A stretch of 64,000 nt of DNA from Alteribacillus sp. YIM 98480 (GTDB lineage Bacteria > Bacillota > Bacilli > Bacillales > Marinococcaceae): contig NZ_VTOK01000009.1 of assembly GCF_009765375.1 (NCBI RefSeq), positions 1-64,000 on the forward strand. Reading direction: 5' to 3'. The number at the start of each line of letters is the position of its first letter. Position 1 is the first letter of the stretch. The notes below the pieces were generated by a model that had not been told where the DNA came from, made no database searches, and saw only the letters and a list, made by a program, of their open reading frames with translations. The position numbers were made by a program, and so were the translations under genes. Of the stretch, positions 44,914 to 53,380 are shown one piece after another.

Positions 44914-44950
44914 AGTAAAAAGTCCGGAAGTTCTGCTTTCCGGACTTTTT
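44914..44950 (-). terminator. Terminator of the copper-storage-type gene
   Basis: AAAAAGTCCGGAA/TTCCGGACTTTTT, usable in both directions. Confidence 0.85.
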
Positions 44951-44954
44951 CGTC

Positions 44955-45275
44955 TTAGGATGCCATTTCACGGCATACTTTTGCACATTTGTAACAAACT
45001 TCTGCGCAACGCTGGCAATGGTCATGTTCATGCTTGGAACATTCATCTCCGCATGCTTGGCAGATTTCCGCACACAATCCGCAAATTTTTCCAGCGAATG
45101 GGCTGTTGCTTTGCATGGCTTTTGCCGCAAAAGCACAAATATCTGCGCATTCTCGATCAAGCCGGATACAATCCGCCATCATTTTCACATTGTCTTCCTT
45201 CAGGCAAGCGTCATAACACATGTTGCACTCTTCCATACACTCTAGACAAGCTTGAATACATTCTTGGTAAGTCAT
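44955..45275 (-). CDS. Four-helix-bundle copper-binding protein (Csp/YhjQ type, DUF326)
   Basis: 106 residues, almost every helix turn carrying Cys: CIQACLECMEECNMC, then CADIC, CGLCAEICQACGDEC, CQRCAEVCYKCAKVC. About 19 Cys line the inside of a four-helix bundle in Csp proteins and store Cu(I). No export signal, so it is a cytosolic member. No copper regulator or ATPase gene is close. AAGGAGG precedes the start. Confidence 0.88.
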   Translation of the reverse strand: MTYQECIQACLECMEECNMCYDACLKEDNVKMMADCIRLDRECADICAFAAKAMQSNSPFAGKICGLCAEICQACGDECSKHEHDHCQRCAEVCYKCAKVCREMAS

Positions 45276-45405
45276 ACTGCTCGTCCTCCTTCACATATTG
45301 GGTAATATTGGTGCGGACAGTACAGCTTTACCCATTATTTATAAAGAAAATGTGAAGAAATGAAAATTTTCGTCAAAAAATTTTATATTAAAAAATTCCC
45401 ATAAA

Positions 45406-45442
45406 ATATAAAGAAACCACTCCAAGACTTCTTGAAGTGGTT
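45406..45442 (-). terminator. Terminator overlapping the stop codon of the 53-residue gene
   Basis: AACCACT/AGTGGTT with inner CAAGA/TCTTG, then TTTCTTTATA on the minus strand. Confidence 0.6.
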
Positions 45443-45602
45443 ATTTGTGATCTTTATTAATTGCTTCATTTCGAAGGGTTTGCTTTATTTTGTCGTGCAA
45501 TTGTTTGGATTTTTCTCTTTCTTTTTTTGAGCGAAACACACTGAACTGGTCACGTTCAAGAACTCTGAGTAAATGTTTTTTCTCCTCTTCAGTCAACAGC
45601 AT
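45441..45602 (-). CDS. Small basic hypothetical protein, 53 aa
   Basis: Starts MLLTEEEKKHLLRVLERDQF, continues with a Lys/Arg/Glu helix and ends EAINKDHK. It is helical, with no membrane segment. A GGGGAG site lies eight bases before the ATG and a terminator sits right at the stop, so it looks like a real small gene. It resembles short helical Bacillaceae proteins of unknown role. Confidence 0.7.
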   Translation of the reverse strand: MLLTEEEKKHLLRVLERDQFSVFRSKKEREKSKQLHDKIKQTLRNEAINKDHK

Positions 45603-45681
45603 GGTGTTCTCCCCTGATATCTTTTTTCTGCATTATATCATAGGACTTTCTTTTCATTCTATGATTGGCTTTTATGCAACG

Positions 45682-46125
45682 TTAAAGATATCCTCTCCCC
45701 TGTAAACGCGCAATCGATTTCAACCAATCCTGCGGGTGAATATACCCTTTAATAAATACCTTTCCAGGCATATCGATCTGCATCATCACTATAAGATCCA
45801 TGATAAGAGGGGTCGATAATTTGCCGTAGTCATTGGTGACACCGATTAAAATTAGCGGATGTGTTTGATTTACATAGGAACGCAGGTCAGAATATAAAAG
45901 AATAGCATCTGTTGTAAAACATCGTTTTATATGAACATGAATATGGCCATCACATATTCTGCGTGTAATTTCAGCCTTTTCTGGATATGTTGCTATTTGG
46001 TTCTCTTGTAAATGTTCGATGTACTTTTTCATTTTCTGAAACATTTTGTTCCAATTATACTGTGTCATTTTCGTGGGAAGTAAATGCACTTCAAGTGCAT
46101 CTAATTCTAATGCATCGCTTAGCAT
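45682..46125 (-). CDS. Hypothetical protein, 147 aa
   Basis: Starts behind AGGAGG. A helical N-terminus (about 20-55) precedes a His-rich strand, DGHIHVHIKRCF, and a beta-rich stretch, ILLYSDLRSYVN, PLILIGVTNDYGKL. The C-terminus is PQDWLKSIARLQGRGYL. The alternating strands and basic residues recall small RNA-cleaving toxin folds, but no antitoxin gene is adjacent and I cannot name the family. No signal peptide or membrane segment. Confidence 0.65.
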   Translation of the reverse strand: MLSDALELDALEVHLLPTKMTQYNWNKMFQKMKKYIEHLQENQIATYPEKAEITRRICDGHIHVHIKRCFTTDAILLYSDLRSYVNQTHPLILIGVTNDYGKLSTPLIMDLIVMMQIDMPGKVFIKGYIHPQDWLKSIARLQGRGYL

Positions 46126-46221
46126 AAGATACCTCCTGCTGTCTTATTACTTCCTGCTTAAACATATCCCCTCATTCACCATTAAAAAAACTGGTTTTCC
46201 GAGGTCAACACCCTAACCGTA

Positions 46222-46263
46222 CAAATAAAACCTAACCCTGTTTCTGCAGAGTCAGGCCTTTCA
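46222..46263 (-). terminator. Terminator of the second NlpC/P60 gene
   Basis: CCTAACCCTG / CAGAGTCAGG-type stem, followed on the minus strand by TTTTATTT. Confidence 0.6.
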
Positions 46264-46264
46264 T

Positions 46265-47842
46265 TTAGAAGTAACGCTTTACACCTAGATATCTTTCATC
46301 CCAATAACTTGTGTTCATGCTACTAACTGTAACGCCGGTAGAGCTTCCTGAATGGATAAATTGATCATTTCCCATGTAAATACCAGCATGCGACGGACCC
46401 TCTTTATACGTTTCAAAAAATACAATATCCCCAACGTGCGGTGTATCCACGGAAGTCCCCGCATCATATATACCAGCTACTGTGCGCGGCAGCTCCACTC
46501 CGTTTTCTTTAAAAACATACTGTAAGAACCCACTGCAATCAAAGCCAGATGAGGAACTCCCTCCCCACACATAAGGCGTACCGATATGCTCAGCGGCATC
46601 TGCTACAAGATTGGTCACGTTTACTTTTCCGTTCGATGGGGTCTCTACAGGCTTCGCTTCTTCCGGCTTCTCCTCTACAGAAGTTAGTTCTTTTAATTTG
46701 TTCAACGTCGCAGGTCCTGCCACTCCATCACTTTGTAACTCGTGTTCTTGCTGAAAGTCTTTGACTGCGTTTTCTGTTACCTCTCCATAAACACCAGTTG
46801 GCTCCATCTTTAAAAAACCAAGCTGCTGGAGCTGTGCTTGAAGAGCTTCTACTTCCTGTCCACGTGATTCATAACGAAGTTCAGACGAAATTTGATCGTT
46901 ATTCTGATTTGTTTCTTCTATTTCGGTGTCACTTTTTAATGATTGAGCATTCTTTGGGTTATTTTGTATTTTGTTTAGCGTTTTTGGGCCGGCCATGCCA
47001 TCGACGTGAAGGTTGTTGTTTTTTTGGAATTTTCGGACAGCCTCTTCCGTCATAGGACCAAAAATGCCCGTAATATCTTTATTATAGTATCCCAAATCTT
47101 TTAACTGCCGCTGTAGTAGAGAGACGTCACTATTTTTATCGCCGCTTGAAAGAACTTTAAATGTATTAGAATAGGTTTGTTTATTGTCCGGTTCTTCCTG
47201 GGAAACTTCACTTTTAGAGTCAGACGTTGGCTGGTTTACCGTATCAACACTCTTAAGGGCAGCGAACGTCTGCGGACCAGCAATTCCATCAACAGCCAAG
47301 TTTTCTTCTCTTTGAAATTTTTTGACAGATTCCTTCAGCTGACGTCCATAGTAACCGTTGTGTTCGCCGTTGTAATACCCTAATGAATGTAGTTGGCGTT
47401 GTAATTCTTTGACCTCTTCCTTTTGATCGCCAAGTCGTAAAATAGTAGAGCTGCCAAGCGACATTTTTGTCTTGCTCGATTGTTTAGAAGCTGAAGAAGT
47501 GGAAGATGCCAATTTTTCGGGCGGATTCGAGCGCTCCGTTAATAGAACCCCGAACGTTTGTGGACCTGCAATTCCATCAACAGTCAAATTATGTTTTTTC
47601 TGAAAAGCCTTCACTGCCTCTTTCGTACGGTCACCGTAATAGCCCGTTGTAGTGTGATATGTAAAATAACCTTTGTCTCTTAACAAATCCTGAAGCTTTT
47701 TTACTTCATCATTGTTTGTGCCAGGATTAAGCGTCTCATCACCAAGCGCTGCATCCGCTGCAAGTGGAGCAGCCAAAATTGCACCCGTTACTGTGGTGGA
47801 AGTTATAACGACTTTCTTCATTGTAGCGGTCGTTTCGAACAA
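46265..47842 (-). CDS. Secreted NlpC/P60 endopeptidase with four peptidoglycan-binding domains
   Basis: 525 residues from the TTG at 47842, eight bases behind GGGGAGGG; an ATG seven codons later lacks a site. Signal peptide to about 35 (AAPLAADA cut). Four PG_binding_1 repeats (about 45-105, 135-195, 220-280, 310-375), each ending in DGIAGPQT- or DGMAGPKT-like motifs. A C-terminal NlpC/P60 domain (about 405-525) has Cys in FDCSGFLQ, His in PSHAGIYMG and FIHS. A DL-endopeptidase acting on wall peptides is inferred. It has no SLH, so retention is through the binding repeats. Confidence 0.9.
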   Translation of the reverse strand: MFETTATMKKVVITSTTVTGAILAAPLAADAALGDETLNPGTNNDEVKKLQDLLRDKGYFTYHTTTGYYGDRTKEAVKAFQKKHNLTVDGIAGPQTFGVLLTERSNPPEKLASSTSSASKQSSKTKMSLGSSTILRLGDQKEEVKELQRQLHSLGYYNGEHNGYYGRQLKESVKKFQREENLAVDGIAGPQTFAALKSVDTVNQPTSDSKSEVSQEEPDNKQTYSNTFKVLSSGDKNSDVSLLQRQLKDLGYYNKDITGIFGPMTEEAVRKFQKNNNLHVDGMAGPKTLNKIQNNPKNAQSLKSDTEIEETNQNNDQISSELRYESRGQEVEALQAQLQQLGFLKMEPTGVYGEVTENAVKDFQQEHELQSDGVAGPATLNKLKELTSVEEKPEEAKPVETPSNGKVNVTNLVADAAEHIGTPYVWGGSSSSGFDCSGFLQYVFKENGVELPRTVAGIYDAGTSVDTPHVGDIVFFETYKEGPSHAGIYMGNDQFIHSGSSTGVTVSSMNTSYWDERYLGVKRYF

Positions 47843-47982
47843 ACCTATCCCTCCCCGGTTTTGATAGCGGCTCACTAGGGGTACGAGCCAAATTGTTTAC
47901 TAGATTCTGGCGGCTGAAAATTCCAGCCATCGATCTGCTTATGGTTAGGTCTTTTAGTGCAGAACATTTCTCTACATTTTCC

Positions 47983-48014
47983 ATTATATAGCTTAATCAT
48001 AAATTTAGCTATAT
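47983..48014 (-). promoter_or_regulatory. Promoter with overlapping palindrome for the endopeptidase gene
   Basis: A perfect TATAAT (47983-47988). The inverted repeat ATATAGCT...AGCTATAT (47986-47993 with 48007-48014) covers the -10 to -35 region, suggesting an operator. Confidence 0.5.
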
Positions 48015-48280
48015 GTTTCTCACTATAATGAACGAATTTTCTGCAATTTTTTTAGATTATTGTGCAGAAGGTTTTATTTGAAGATTAAGCCGGAATCTAC
48101 TAGATTTGTTCTAGTTGGTAGATTATTGCATATGAAATTTCTCGATATGTGCTTAATTTTTGTGATGTATGTGCTACTTTTTTCTTTTATGAGCTACTAG
48201 ATATACTTTTTGCGTTTTACCGAACTGTTCTGCTTGGGGTCTGGCCCCGCATATTAATGTCACACTTAATGATGAACACA
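48015..48280. other. Intergenic region with family 3 periodic motif
   Basis: TATGTGCTACTTTTTTC and TTTTATGAGCTACTAG (about 48168-48201) match the family 3 repeats listed at 49430. No gene. Confidence 0.4.
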
Positions 48281-48325
48281 TGAAAACCTGACTACACCAT
48301 AAAAGCAAGCCAGGTCTTTTTTTAT
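48281..48325 (-). terminator. Terminator of the NERD gene
   Basis: ACCTGAC...GCCAGGT with T/A runs on both sides. Confidence 0.6.
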
Positions 48326-49294
48326 TATTTATTTAATGAGAGATGATATCTTGTTCCTTTATAAGATCCTTCATACGGTAATTTCATAGAGTGAAACAGT
48401 TTGGATACTGATGATCTTGAACCTATATGAAGAAAACGCCTGGCTTCACGGTTGGATATCGTAGAATTTATAAGAAGGGAATAGTCACGAAGAGCTGATA
48501 GATGGGCATTTTTTGAAGAGGCAGAACACGAGTAGCATTTCCACTTTCCAAATGTTTTTGTCATAGGTAAACAGTAACAATCTGGACAAATTACTCCTGT
48601 CATTACTTCTGAGGTGGAGATTTGGTAACGCTGCAGCGCATCAAAGGTATAGGGTTGGTTCTGTTTAATCAATATATCAGCAGTATCACGAAGTTCCCGC
48701 TTAGATATTTGAGATTTTTGGATGCTTTTTTTCAAAAGACTCAAAAGTAAAAAGAAGATTGGCACTATGAATCACGTGTTGATACTGATTGCCGGATTCG
48801 GCAGACGTTTTCAAGTGAGTATAAGGACTGGTTATTACCACGCACGTTTCGATCGGAATAGGTTTGCAATTATTCTGGTTCAGCCAGTGAAATAGTTGAT
48901 GCCGCTGCAATTTTACCTGTAGTATCGGATCAGGAAAGGCTTCTTCTGTCTCGTTGGATATTCGAATCATTTGTTGAAACGTCGGATCAAAGTATAAAGT
49001 GCCGGAGAAGTTTTTTACTTCAATAATGAGATGGAACCGAGTGGACAAAAGGAGAGTATCGATTTGGAAAAAGTGGTTTTTGTGAGGAAGGCGAAGGTCA
49101 TTTAAAATCAGATACTCGTTGTCGGGGAGAAAATGTAAATAATAATCCAACGATTTTTCTCCTTGGTACCCCGCTGCAGTTTTCGTATGTTCAGTCTCTA
49201 TTTCTTCTCTTTTTGGATGGTTGGAAGGAAGCCTTCGTAAAATTGCCTCTAACGTTTGCAGTTTTAATGGGATTTTTCGAGGTTTTTCTATCAA
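48325..49294 (-). pseudogene. NERD-domain nuclease-related protein, frameshifted
   Basis: Two overlapping frames. The 5' frame (48701-49294) has a NERD domain: LNDLRLPHKNHFFQIDTLLL and EVKNFSGTL give the Asp and Glu-x-Lys of the nuclease fold. The 3' frame (48325 to about 48730) has helical KRELRDTADILIKQ and a zinc ribbon CPDCYCLPM...WKCYSC, the usual C-terminal part of these Bacillaceae proteins. The frames meet at an A7 run near 48726-48732. A one-base slip there joins FESFEK to SIQKSQISKREL. This may be a real mutation, a sequence error, or slippage. Full length would be about 320 residues. Confidence 0.75.
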
Positions 49295-49429
49295 ATTATC
49301 ACTCCTTTTTCTTCAAATAACATAGTTCTGTATTTTTCGAGTGATTCCTGCATTATAGGGGAAATTTTCAAAGAATTTTATAACCTTATACTGAACGGGC
49401 AGCGGAGCCTGTCCCTCCAAGTATGGGCA

Positions 49430-49650
49430 TTGCGCTTTCCTTTATGCGTCTACCTCTCTCTTCCTGCTTCGATTCGATCGAGATTCGGTCGTTTTGAGCT
49501 CCTTTCTAATAATATGAGCCACTTCCTCTTTGGTTTGATCCTTTCTCTTTCCTTTATGCGCCTCCCTCTCTCTTGTGGCTTGGATTTAGCCATATATTTC
49601 AGGTTATGCATTTACTTCGGGGAGATTTGATTCATTTTTTTCCTTTTATG
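49430..49650. repeat. Degenerate periodic repeat, family 3
   Basis: Two long near-copies (TTTCCTTTATGCGTCTACC and TTTCCTTTATGCGCCTCCC, each with TCTCTCTT following) plus TTTTGAGCTCCTTTC, ATATGAGCCACTTCC and TTTTATGAGCGTCTTT. Core TTTATGMGCNNCTT. Related units lie at about 48168-48201 and 50225-50300. The gap 49295-49685 holds no gene. Confidence 0.6.
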
Positions 49651-49684
49651 AGCGTCTTTACTAGTTATATGCACAAACTTAAGA

Positions 49685-49716
49685 TTAAAAAAAAGCACCC
49701 GATCAATGGGTGCTTG
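49685..49716 (-). terminator. Terminator of the small lipoprotein gene
   Basis: AGCACCC/GGGTGCT with A8 upstream (T8 on the minus strand). Confidence 0.85.
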
Positions 49717-49733
49717 CTTTCATGTATTTTTTA

Positions 49734-49988
49734 TTATTCTTCTGTGATATCTTCAACTGGTTCTTCTTCGGAGGTGCCTTTATTCTCGTCGTTTTCTTTA
49801 TCAGAGCTTTCTTCTACATTTGTATCTTCGTCTGCAGACTGATCTGATTTGTGATCTTCTGTTTCTATTTCAAGCTCTTCTATCGTTTCTGTTCCTGTAT
49901 TTTCTGCTGGTTTTTCACTATCGCCGCAAGCTGCTAATACTGCTGCGGCAAAAGCGGCTGCAGTAACTAATAGCCATTTTTTGTTCAT
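49734..49988 (-). CDS. Small acidic lipoprotein, 84 aa
   Basis: Signal peptide MNKKWLLVTAAAFAAAV with lipobox LAAC (Cys about 21), then about 60 residues almost entirely of Glu, Asp, Ser, Thr and Asn, with no fold visible. It would be an unstructured, negatively charged tether on the outer membrane surface. Start behind GGAGG. No family known. Confidence 0.8.
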   Translation of the reverse strand: MNKKWLLVTAAAFAAAVLAACGDSEKPAENTGTETIEELEIETEDHKSDQSADEDTNVEESSDKENDENKGTSEEEPVEDITEE

Positions 49989-50440
49989 GATGTCTACCTC
50001 CGTTATAGTTTTTCAGCTTTTACATTATAACATTAAATATGCCTTATCCTAGCAAAGCAGGATTGTTTCGGTCTAGACATTGCGTCTTTTTTTGAATCTG
50101 TTTTACATTTTTTTATTTTTCATTTGAGATAGAAAAAGTATGTTCTTCTCTTTAGGGTTATGCCCATAGTTAGGGCTTAACATTTTTGACCATTTCTCTA
50201 CCGGAATCCCTCTTACTTGCTGGTGGGAATTTGCTTCCCTTTTCGTTTTATGAGCAGCTTTTTGCAAAGTGCCTCTTATTGAAACGAGGCTATTAAGTAG
50301 TGCGCCTTTTTCCTTCATTCCTCTTCTTGTGTTAATCTTTTCCTTTATCAAAAAACCTTCTTTTCTTTGAAACCTTTTAATAAATTTCTTCGTAACACAT
50401 AGAGAGTGTTTTGCCATTTTCTCTAGATGAAGGTAAAAAG
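49989..50440. other. Intergenic region with family 3 motif
   Basis: CGTTTTATGAGCAGCTTTTT (about 50236-50255) and AGTGCCTCTT, GTGCGCCTTTTTCC nearby continue the family 3 repeat. Nothing else seen. Confidence 0.4.
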
Positions 50441-50497
50441 GCAGTGTATACTAGATATGGCAAAATAATAGAATTATATCTTTTAGGAGGGTATTAT

Positions 50498-52147
50498 ATG
50501 AAAAAGTTTGCAAGTGCTGCACTTTCTGCTTCCTTGATTGCTTCTTTGGCTTTACCAGGTATGGCAGGGGCCGAGAATGCATTTAAGGATGTAAAGGAAG
50601 ACTTTTGGGCGAAGGATTCCATTGAGTTTTTAGCTGATGAGGAAATCATCACTGGTTACCCTGATGGAAGTTTCCGTCCTAACCAACCTGTGAAGCGTTC
50701 CCAAGCAGCAATTATGATTGCGGGTGCTTTGGACTTAGAAAGTTCAGAGGATCCTGGTTTTAAAGATGTGCGGTCAGATGATTCTACATATGAAGCAGCG
50801 GCTGCAGTAGCCGAGGCTGGAATCATCGAAGGTAAAGACGGTAAGTTTATGCCAAATAAACCATTAACACGCGGACAAATGGCTAAAGTTTTGACGTTAG
50901 CATATGATTTGTCTGGAGAAGCAGAGGAAGATTTTGCTGATGTGAATGAAGATCACTGGGCTTATGAATATATCTCAGCTCTTTCTGCTAACGATATCGC
51001 AACCGGATACGAAGAAGATCAAACGTTCCGCCCTAATCAGCCAACAACTCGTGCTCAGTTTTCTACATTTATGAAAAATAGTATTGATGTTCCTTCTGAA
51101 AACCCTGATCCAGAGCGGGATGAGGAAATTGTTCAGCTCCTTCAAGATACAATGGACGCTCAGTTAGCGCTTGACACATATACGTTTGACGGATCAATGG
51201 ATATCATGATGGAATTCCCGGTTCCTGAAGACATTTCTGAAGAAGAACAGCAATTGATTGACGAATCCAGTGAAATGACAATGGGTCTTAGTGGTACGTA
51301 TCAAAAAGATCCACTGATTTCAGAAGCAGTTATCGAACAGGAGATTCCAGGTTTTGATGAAAAAATGGTTATGCCTTCTATCATGTCAGAAGGTAAAAGC
51401 TATGAATATATTACAGACGCTGCATTCATGGGGTACCCAGAAGAGTGGCAGGATAAGTATATTGAATATGATTTTGAAGAAATGATCGGGGAAGATGCAG
51501 GTTCCCTTTATGATGTGGAACAGCAGCAAGAAATGATGCAGGAAGTGTATGACGTGCTGCTTGATCATTTCGGTACGGAATACTTTGCGCTTCATGATAG
51601 TCATGCATCTGTGCCAGCAGATATTACCTATGAACATATCTTGTCGTTTGAATTAACAAATGAAGACCTTGAGGATTTGACTACTGTTTTAGAAGAATCG
51701 GTATGGCCGGAACTAGAGACGATTTTAGCTAACCCGCAGCTGGCTTCTACACTTGGGCTGTCTGCACAAGAAGCACAAAAGCTTAATGAAGAAGCAGATG
51801 CAGATTTCGATGAATTTCTCAATAATTTAAACCTAGAAAACTTTGAAATTTATCAAGCTATTAATGAAAATAACTATGTGGTATTTGATACTGGAAATAT
51901 TGCAGTAAGTTACACTGATGAAGAAGAAACGATTTCTTTTGGTATTAACTATGAACTTTCCATGAATGATTTCAATGAAGATGTTTCTTTCGAATATGGT
52001 CTTCCTGAAAATGAAGATCAAATCATCACCTTTGATGAAGTGATGGAATGGCAGGAAGAGCAGATGGAAGGAATCGAAGACTTTGAAGAGATTGAAGAAA
52101 TGGAAGAAATCGATGAGGTAGAGGATATCGAAGAAGTGCAAGAGTAA
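50498..52147 (+). CDS. SLH-domain protein with DUF6612-like C-terminal region
   Basis: 549 residues from the ATG at 50498, behind TTAGGAGGG (in-frame sequence upstream has no signal peptide). Signal peptide to about 25 (GMAGA cut). SLH domains about 27-72, 85-130 and 143-188. A long beta-rich part (about 205-510) follows, with LDTYTFDGSMDIMMEF and YIEYDFEEM resembling lipoproteins of the LppX/DUF6612 type. A Glu-rich tail ends EDIEEVQE. Function unknown; possibly binds a hydrophobic ligand at the wall. It is a stand-alone gene with its own terminator. Confidence 0.82.
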   Translation: MKKFASAALSASLIASLALPGMAGAENAFKDVKEDFWAKDSIEFLADEEIITGYPDGSFRPNQPVKRSQAAIMIAGALDLESSEDPGFKDVRSDDSTYEAAAAVAEAGIIEGKDGKFMPNKPLTRGQMAKVLTLAYDLSGEAEEDFADVNEDHWAYEYISALSANDIATGYEEDQTFRPNQPTTRAQFSTFMKNSIDVPSENPDPERDEEIVQLLQDTMDAQLALDTYTFDGSMDIMMEFPVPEDISEEEQQLIDESSEMTMGLSGTYQKDPLISEAVIEQEIPGFDEKMVMPSIMSEGKSYEYITDAAFMGYPEEWQDKYIEYDFEEMIGEDAGSLYDVEQQQEMMQEVYDVLLDHFGTEYFALHDSHASVPADITYEHILSFELTNEDLEDLTTVLEESVWPELETILANPQLASTLGLSAQEAQKLNEEADADFDEFLNNLNLENFEIYQAINENNYVVFDTGNIAVSYTDEEETISFGINYELSMNDFNEDVSFEYGLPENEDQIITFDEVMEWQEEQMEGIEDFEEIEEMEEIDEVEDIEEVQE

Positions 52148-52169
52148 TATTAGAAAAAGGTATATCTTA

Positions 52170-52210
52170 AAAAAAGGACGCCCCTATTGTTGGCAGAGGG
52201 CGTCCTTTTA
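52170..52210. terminator. Bidirectional terminator
   Basis: AAAAGGACGCCCC with GAGGGCGTCCTTTT. It separates the converging SLH gene and the fabZ operon. Confidence 0.85.
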
Positions 52211-52237
52211 CATTTTGTTTTGGCTTGAAGATTTTTC

Positions 52238-52417
52238 TTACAATCCATTGGTCAACTTGTCTTCCCATTTCATAAAACCAAAAAATAATAAAATGGAAAG
52301 GATGCTTCCTGCAATCGGAGCAATTATATCAGCTGCTTTTGGGTCGGCTGTCCCAAGAAATGAGCCAATAATTGTGACCAAAATTAGTAATACTGCTGCA
52401 ATGATGCTTGCTTTCAT
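52238..52417 (-). CDS. Small membrane protein, 59 aa
   Basis: Starts at the ATG at 52417, ten bases after GGGAGG (an ATG at 52435 overlaps the fabZ stop). Two hydrophobic segments (about 3-21 and 32-48) joined by FLGTADPKAADI. Coupled to fabZ by a short gap. Unknown function. Confidence 0.7.
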   Translation of the reverse strand: MKASIIAAVLLILVTIIGSFLGTADPKAADIIAPIAGSILSILLFFGFMKWEDKLTNGL

Positions 52418-52434
52418 ACTACCTGGACCTCCCA

Positions 52435-52869
52435 TTATTTCTCAGGATCTTGAAGAGCAAAAACGAGTTCTGTTTCCGCTGCTACGGTGTCTCCCACTTT
52501 AGCCACGCCTTTTCCTTTTCCTATTCTTCCGCGTAATTTTAAAATCTCTACCTCAAGAGTGAGCTGGTCTCCAGGTTTTACTTGCGATTTAAAACGGCAA
52601 TTTTCAATACCAGCAAACAGAGCGAGCTTTCCTTGATTTTCTTCTTTTTTCAGGATAGCAACAGCTCCTGTTTGAGCCAGTGCTTCGATGATAAGCACAC
52701 CGGGCATGACTGGGTAATCTGGAAAATGACCATTAAAAAACTCTTCATTTGCCGAAACATTTTTTAAAGCAACGGCTCGTTTCCCTTCATCTAGTTCTGC
52801 TACTTTGTCAATGAGCAAAAACGGATAACGGTGAGGGATAATGTCTTTGATTTCTTCTATAGATAGCAT
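52435..52869 (-). CDS. fabZ: 3-hydroxyacyl-ACP dehydratase FabZ
   Basis: 144 residues of hot-dog fold. Catalytic H48 ([15 protein letters not shown]) and E62 (IEALAQTG) are in place. It dehydrates 3-hydroxyacyl-ACP in fatty acid elongation. It follows flhO/flhP as in Bacillus subtilis but is separated from them by a terminator. AAAGGAGG precedes the start. A TTGACG at about 52932-52937 may be its -35, though the -10 is weak. Confidence 0.93.
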   Translation of the reverse strand: MLSIEEIKDIIPHRYPFLLIDKVAELDEGKRAVALKNVSANEEFFNGHFPDYPVMPGVLIIEALAQTGAVAILKKEENQGKLALFAGIENCRFKSQVKPGDQLTLEVEILKLRGRIGKGKGVAKVGDTVAAETELVFALQDPEK

Positions 52870-52990
52870 GTGATGGTCCTCCTTTATGTATACAAAGGGT
52901 TTAGTTCATTAAAGGTAGATAAACTCGACTTACCGTCAAGTCCGCGGAAGCCGTAATATAACTTATACCTTGACCCTTTTCCAAAAGTGT

Positions 52991-53023
52991 AAAAAAGAAC
53001 TCCTAACTAACAAGCAGGAGTCC
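52991..53023 (-). terminator. Terminator of the mbl/flh cluster
   Basis: GAACTCCTAA with CAGGAGTCC, then TTCTTTTTTAC on the minus strand. Confidence 0.75.
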
Positions 53024-53037
53024 GCGATCATCATCCT

Positions 53038-53349
53038 TTATTTACCATTCATAAAATCAAATAAGCTCTGCCACGTTTCCCAATTCAATATTTGAATGGA
53101 CTTTCCCTCTCCTATGAGAGCATAGCCAACGATTAAACCAGCCATTAAACTAATGAAAAACAGCCCTAAAATAATAAGAAGCCTCGCCCATATCGGTACC
53201 ATTCTTATACGGTCCTTCGAACGTTTCTTATTAAATCGAAACCGCTTCTTTCTATCTTTTTCATTCGTTTCAGATAGCGCATCGGTTTCTTTTTCTTTAT
53301 GTTTTTCTTCAGCAGCAGGTGCTTTTGGTGATTCTTCTTTTTGGGTCAT
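53038..53349 (-). CDS. EpuA-like membrane protein (DNA-directed RNA polymerase subunit beta family PF11772)
   Basis: 103 residues: a charged, Lys/Glu-rich cytoplasmic N-terminus (1-50), one membrane helix (about 55-77, RLLIILGLFFISLMAGLIVG) and a short outside tail. This is the layout of the small family that sits after flhP in Bacillaceae and carries a misleading RNA polymerase name. Function unknown. Confidence 0.75.
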   Translation of the reverse strand: MTQKEESPKAPAAEEKHKEKETDALSETNEKDRKKRFRFNKKRSKDRIRMVPIWARLLIILGLFFISLMAGLIVGYALIGEGKSIQILNWETWQSLFDFMNGK

Positions 53350-53380
53350 ATTCTTAATCTCCGTTTTTCAAAATGATTCA

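Noticed and set aside
44909-45355. Alternative frames around the Cys-rich gene
   Set aside because: The minus frame at 44955-45275 has the clear copper-storage pattern and ribosome site; the others are shadows.
45682-46125. Type II toxin call for the 147-residue protein
   Set aside because: Only a vague resemblance in strand pattern and no antitoxin gene beside it; left as hypothetical.
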